A stretch of 7,759 bases of DNA from Alphaproteobacteria bacterium. Its GTDB lineage: Bacteria; Pseudomonadota; Alphaproteobacteria; Rs-D84. The notes beneath the pieces were generated by a model. That model made no database searches. It was not told the DNA's origin and saw only the letters and a program-made list of their open reading frames with translations. The stretch covers positions 1 to 7,759 of the forward strand of contig JAGCET010000013.1 of assembly GCA_017650505.1 (NCBI GenBank). The letters run 5' to 3'. Positions within the stretch are counted from its first letter, which is position 1. The number at the start of each line of letters is the position of its first letter. Shown piece by piece: positions 4,701-7,759 of this stretch. Position numbers and translations under genes: made by a program.

Positions 4701-5537
4701 ATGAAAAAACTCATAGTCCTTTGCAGTCTGTTATGTATGGTAAGTGCGAATTTGGGCGCGTTTGGTGCCGCGAATGTGTTGGTGCCGAAAAAAGCAGATT
4801 CAGTCGCTAAGCGTGATGCATCGACCACTACGTCAAACCTTGGGGCAAGTTTGTTGCCGACCGCAATCGGATTGGTTGGAAATGTTATGGCGCTGTCGCA
4901 ACAGCAAAAGGCGTTGGCCGCAGAATGCGAACCGACGGGTAAAGAAGTGACATTTGTAAATAATATGGTCAAAGAGTGGGCAATTGCGGGTGCGGCGAAT
5001 CCGATGAAAACGTCCACTGCAATACCAGAGTGTGATCCGACCAGAAGTCAATCTTATGAACGCAGCGTAAGGGAAAGTGGTTCAAATTTATTGGTTGATA
5101 CATCTTCTTTGTGTTGGGATACTTTTTCCGCAGCCGAGGCGCGTGGTGCCGTGTGGGCAGGTTTCCCAAAGGCCGCGGTGGCATCGTATTGTCCCGATGG
5201 TATTGATGGTTGCGCCGAAAGTAAAAAGAAAAAGGTAACAAACCTGTGGACTATATTTGATATGATAAATTTTGATGAGTCTGATTATACTAAATCAGAG
5301 GCAACTCAGGCCCAGGCGTTGTTGCAGAAGGCCGCGAATTGTTCTGGAAATAAACTTGCGGCAAAGCGGTTAGAATCGTTTGGTGGTTTCGTGACTAGTA
5401 CGATTGGTGGACTTGGTCAAAAAACTAATACGGGCAGCGTGATGGATGCGGTGTCGGGTGTGATTAGCAACAGTGGTGGCGGATTGGGTAATCTTGGTGG
5501 ATTGGCCACGGTTGCAAGTCAATTTTTAGACAAGTAG
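4701..5537 (+). CDS. Secreted Cys-containing protein of unknown family
   Basis: 278 residues with a signal peptide (MKKLIVLCSLLCMVSANLGAFG, cleavage near residues 22-24). The mature protein has six cysteines (76, 111, 138, 164, 171, 214), an even number consistent with three disulfides in the periplasm or outside. A short hydrophobic stretch lies at about 51-66 ('LLPTAIGLVGNVMALS'), perhaps an amphipathic or membrane-inserting segment. The middle contains 'WDTFSAAEARGAVWAGFPKAAVASYCPDG', and the last 50 residues are rich in Gly, Ser and Asn ('SNSGGGLGNLGGLATVASQFLDK'). I recognise no family. It starts right after its own promoter; the short purine leader serves as the ribosome site. It is divergent from lptC and followed by the OmpA-domain lipoprotein gene 94 bases on, with no convincing terminator between, so both could be partly co-transcribed. 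Confidence 0.75.
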   Translation: MKKLIVLCSLLCMVSANLGAFGAANVLVPKKADSVAKRDASTTTSNLGASLLPTAIGLVGNVMALSQQQKALAAECEPTGKEVTFVNNMVKEWAIAGAANPMKTSTAIPECDPTRSQSYERSVRESGSNLLVDTSSLCWDTFSAAEARGAVWAGFPKAAVASYCPDGIDGCAESKKKKVTNLWTIFDMINFDESDYTKSEATQAQALLQKAANCSGNKLAAKRLESFGGFVTSTIGGLGQKTNTGSVMDAVSGVISNSGGGLGNLGGLATVASQFLDK

Positions 5538-5570
5538 GGTTAAAAGTTAAATTTTGGGATTGTTTTTTGC

Positions 5571-5599
5571 TTTACTAAATTTTGTAAAGTGCGTATAAT
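5571..5599 (+). promoter_or_regulatory. Promoter of the OmpA-domain lipoprotein gene, with a dyad
   Basis: TTTACT (5571-5576), a 17-base spacer and TATAAT (5594-5599). The inverted repeat CTTTAC (5570-5575) / GTAAAG (5584-5589), 8 bases apart, covers the -35 element and most of the spacer, which is where a repressor or activator could bind. A purine stretch, AAGAGAAAGG (5615-5624), follows in the leader and supplies the ribosome site. Confidence 0.6.
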
Positions 5600-5631
5600 G
5601 GTCCCATAAAAGGTAAGAGAAAGGATGTTTT

Positions 5632-7428
5632 ATGAAAATGCAAAATGATGTGTCAATTGTTGTGATTACGCGTGTGTTGGCCGCGGTTGCGGTGGTTGCG
5701 GTTGCAGCGTGTGCAAAATCTGACATCGATTCGGGGGGTTATGTTGCGACGCCGACGGTTGATTATGTTGAACGCTTGGATGTATATTCGGCACCACATC
5801 GTGATTCTTTCTTGAATCAGTTGGCGATGAATTATCGTTCCTATGCAATATATAATGCACGGACAAGTGGTTTCCCCGATGTTGGTGAACTGTTCGCAAA
5901 CAAGGCGGTTTCTGCATTTTCAGGCGAAACACCGTTCCCGGAATCTTTGGATAATTGGGTTGTAGATGATGAACAGACGGCGTATGAATTGACAACGGCC
6001 TACAATGATATGATTGGCATTTTCCAAAATGATGGTACGGATACAAATCCGGAGATGGCCGCAGAACTTCAGGCAAAGTATGATTGTTGGTTGTCGGCGA
6101 CCGCGACGGGTCAATCAAAGACCGCCAATGAATGTCGTACGCGTTTTATGAGAACACTTACTGCGATTCGTGATTGCGCGGGGGGTAAGATTGTGAATAA
6201 TCCGGCGCGTCCGGTCGAAAGTGTGACCACAACAACCAATGAAATGTCGGTTGTGGCGTCTGGGGCGGCGGCGGCGCGCAGTGCTTCGGTTGGCCGTTAT
6301 TATCCGGAAACCGCTGGGATGTCTGCAATGCGTGGTGTGAATCGTGCGCGTGAAGGTGTGATTATTGTGAATAATGTGAATGTGCCAGAACATTTGATTA
6401 ATCCGGAACCGGTCCAGCAACAGCAACCATTGGTCTTTAACCAAAATATTTATGGTGGCGACAAGGAAATTAACAAGACGCTGAATGATAATAGGGGCAG
6501 CAACAGCAACAATAATAATACAACGGACAGTAATAATACGACCGCGCCGGCATCAAATTGTCCGTGTTCGAATGCGGGAAATAATAACAACAGCCCGGTG
6601 TCTGTGACGGTGAATAATCCATCGACTCAGCCTGTGGTTGTGAACACACCGACAAATGTTCAACCGGTGTTCGTAAATGGGCAACAGATGTACTTGCCGG
6701 CCGATGGTGCGGCGATGGGTGGACAACCGGGGGCGGTTGATGGTACCGTGGCGCAACCCGTGGCGGACCAAGAACCATGTGAATGTGCAGATGAAGAGGA
6801 AGAAATTGTTGTCGTCGGGCAAGATTTGGTCACGCGTCGTGAATTTATAAATATGATGATGGCGATGCGTGCAGAACTGGCGGCGATAAATGCACGTTTG
6901 GATGCGTTGGCGGATAAGGGCGAAAGGCCGGTTGAACCCGAAGAAACTACTATTATTAAGGTGCAACAGATTCCGGTCGAACCGAAACAGCATGTTATGG
7001 AGGAAGTCTTTGAAATCCGATTCGATTTTGACAAGGCAACGATAAAACCGGAATATCAAGATCTGATTCGTCAGTTGGTTGATGTGACCCAGAATAATCG
7101 GAATGTAAAGGTTTCTGTGGTTGGGCATACTGACACCGCGGGTAGCCAGAGTTATAACTATGCGCTTGGTGGTCGTCGGGCCGAGGCCGTTCAAAAAATG
7201 TTGATTTCATACGGTATCCCGTCAAGTCAGATTGTCGCGGTCAGTGCCGGTGAAGAAGACCTTAAAGTTCCAACACCCGATGGTGTTCCAAATGCCGAAA
7301 ATCGCCGTGTTCGTGTTGTCAAAGAGACGACATATACCGAACCCGGTGGTACACGGATGATGCCGGTTGCGGACGTATCGGTGATGGAATATGTCGACGA
7401 TTGCGGTGGCGCGGATTGCGACGAATAA
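5632..7428 (+). CDS. OmpA-domain outer-membrane lipoprotein with Asn-rich linker
   Basis: 598 residues. A lipoprotein signal ends in the lipobox VAAC with lipidated C27. Residues 40-185 ('RDSFLNQLAMNYRSYAIYNA...FPDVGELFANKAVSAFSG') resemble the N-terminal region of alphaproteobacterial OmpA-type lipoproteins. Residues about 255-380 are a low-complexity linker with poly-Gln and poly-Asn tracts and CPC (310-312); CEC (383-385) and an acidic run follow. A short helical, possibly coiled-coil stretch lies at about 398-428 ('TRREFINMMMAMRAELAAINARLDALAD'). The OmpA-like peptidoglycan-binding domain spans about 458-562: 'EIRFDFDKATIKPEY', 'VVGHTDTAGSQSYNYALGGRRAEAV', with D501 and R516 at the positions that hold the diaminopimelate group, and 'NAENRRVRV'. 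A 36-residue tail ends 'DDCGGADCDE'. The likely role is tethering the outer membrane to peptidoglycan. The ATG at 5632 is preferred over 5638 because AAAGG lies 7 bases upstream. Two stop codons occur in tandem (TAATAA). Confidence 0.9.
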   Translation: MKMQNDVSIVVITRVLAAVAVVAVAACAKSDIDSGGYVATPTVDYVERLDVYSAPHRDSFLNQLAMNYRSYAIYNARTSGFPDVGELFANKAVSAFSGETPFPESLDNWVVDDEQTAYELTTAYNDMIGIFQNDGTDTNPEMAAELQAKYDCWLSATATGQSKTANECRTRFMRTLTAIRDCAGGKIVNNPARPVESVTTTTNEMSVVASGAAAARSASVGRYYPETAGMSAMRGVNRAREGVIIVNNVNVPEHLINPEPVQQQQPLVFNQNIYGGDKEINKTLNDNRGSNSNNNNTTDSNNTTAPASNCPCSNAGNNNNSPVSVTVNNPSTQPVVVNTPTNVQPVFVNGQQMYLPADGAAMGGQPGAVDGTVAQPVADQEPCECADEEEEIVVVGQDLVTRREFINMMMAMRAELAAINARLDALADKGERPVEPEETTIIKVQQIPVEPKQHVMEEVFEIRFDFDKATIKPEYQDLIRQLVDVTQNNRNVKVSVVGHTDTAGSQSYNYALGGRRAEAVQKMLISYGIPSSQIVAVSAGEEDLKVPTPDGVPNAENRRVRVVKETTYTEPGGTRMMPVADVSVMEYVDDCGGADCDE

Positions 7429-7457
7429 TAACCAGGTTCTGGTGTGCAAAAATATGC

Positions 7458-7485
7458 TTGACAAAAGTTTTTGTTGGTATATAAT
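7458..7485 (+). promoter_or_regulatory. Strong sigma-70-type promoter of the 53-residue protein gene
   Basis: Perfect TTGACA (7458-7463) and perfect TATAAT (7480-7485) with a 16-base spacer, the best match to consensus in the window. The predicted start near A7493 is followed by AGAGAGA (7496-7502). A small hairpin, ACCAG/CTGGT (7431-7443), lies just upstream between the OmpA gene stop and the -35, but it has no U-tract. Confidence 0.8.
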
Positions 7486-7524
7486 GGCGCGTACCAGAGA
7501 GATACTTTGAAAAAGGTGTTGAAG

Positions 7525-7686
7525 ATGGCAATGAGTATAGATGATATAAAAAAAGCAGGAAACACTGTTAAACGGCGTGCTTTTCAGGTTGTGACTGGGG
7601 CTTTCCCGGTGCGCGATATGTTGACCCGTCGTGGTGTTGATTTGACGCCCGGTATTACGGGTGAAAATGGTCCGTTGCAACGTTAA
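7525..7686 (+). CDS. Small basic protein, 53 residues, function unknown
   Basis: The product begins MAMSIDDIKKAGNTVKRRAF and ends TGENGPLQR; it is basic, lacks Cys and has no signal peptide. ATG 7525 has AAGG (7513-7516) at 8-base spacing; ATG 7531 (GAAG, 6 bases) and TTG 7507 are in-frame alternatives that would change only a few residues. A start at 7471 would lie inside the promoter and is excluded. I recognise no family. The reason to call it real is its setting: a near-consensus promoter, a purine-rich leader like those of its neighbours, and a terminator-like hairpin within 30 bases of the stop, making a compact monocistronic unit. A leader function of the transcript itself cannot be ruled out. 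Confidence 0.6.
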   Translation: MAMSIDDIKKAGNTVKRRAFQVVTGAFPVRDMLTRRGVDLTPGITGENGPLQR

Positions 7687-7715
7687 GAACGGATATTCAG
7701 ATTGTGCAATTTTTT

Positions 7716-7754
7716 GCGCGGTGGCGTTTGGTGTCATCGTGCTTTTTTTGTTTT
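7716..7754 (+). terminator. Candidate Rho-independent terminator after the small gene
   Basis: GCGCGGTG (7716-7723) pairs with CATCGTGC (7735-7742) in 8 pairs, two of them G-U, around an 11-base loop, followed by TTTTTTTGTTTT (7743-7754). Short open frames also run through here to the right edge, but none has a clear start or ribosome site. Confidence 0.6.
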
Positions 7755-7759
7755 AAAAA

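Noticed and set aside
6553..7194. 213-residue minus-strand frame opposite the OmpA lipoprotein
   Set aside because: Composition rich in His, Arg, Ile and Thr is the antisense shadow of the well-supported lipoprotein gene; no promoter or ribosome site.
7431..7443. ACCAG/CTGGT hairpin after the OmpA gene as a terminator
   Set aside because: Only 5 pairs with a 3-base loop, followed by A-rich sequence with no U-tract.
7222..7737. 171-residue minus-strand frame at the right end
   Set aside because: Overlaps the OmpA C-terminus, a strong plus-strand promoter and the small gene; no signal sequence or recognisable domain.
7705..7759. Start of another gene at the right edge
   Set aside because: Short open frames exist, but none has a ribosome site and the stretch is better explained by the terminator hairpin and U-tract.

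Overview
The window reads as a chromosomal segment of an uncultured, low-to-mid GC alphaproteobacterium. Three things suggest this: a CarD/CdnL-type RNA polymerase-binding regulator, an LptC-LptB lipopolysaccharide export pair (so a Gram-negative envelope), and an OmpA-domain lipoprotein whose N-terminal part resembles alphaproteobacterial OmpA lipoproteins. The many small Cys-rich secreted proteins without recognisable families, and the secreted protein with a 'YLESDGTQYIDTG' LamG-like module, fit the poorly cultured gut alphaproteobacterial lineages. That placement is inference. TGA is used as a stop, so the standard bacterial code fits.

Layout. 1-334: C-terminal end of a Cys-rich protein cut by the left edge, followed by a likely terminator that overlaps the promoter of the next gene. 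390-1028: promoter and carD. 1052-1981 (minus): secreted LamG-like protein, convergent with carD. 1982-2403: about 420 bases without a protein gene but full of structure. It holds a GC-rich hairpin in the leader of the LamG gene, a five-copy CCACTAA-type repeat, and a candidate structured small RNA on the minus strand (about 2329 to 2110) with its own extended -10 promoter, a GNRA-capped hairpin, a three-way-junction fold with a competing helix, and a candidate terminator. Next is the terminator of the following operon. 2404-3336 (minus): two tandem paralogous small proteins with four shared cysteines, of no family I recognise. 3397-4604 (minus): lptC and lptB with a 4-base ATGA overlap and no lptA between them. 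4650-5537 (plus): promoter and a secreted Cys-containing protein. 5571-7428: promoter and a long OmpA-domain lipoprotein with an Asn-rich linker. 7458-7754: strong promoter, 53-residue protein gene and terminator.

How it fits together. Most of the window concerns the cell envelope: LPS export (LptB ATPase with LptC anchor), peptidoglycan tethering (the OmpA-domain lipoprotein), and several exported proteins. CarD is the only recognisable transcription factor. The four plus-strand promoters share a TATAAT box followed by a purine-rich AGAGA element close to the predicted transcription start. The best candidates for something undescribed are the structured RNA locus at 2110-2365 and the duplicated four-cysteine protein pair beside it.
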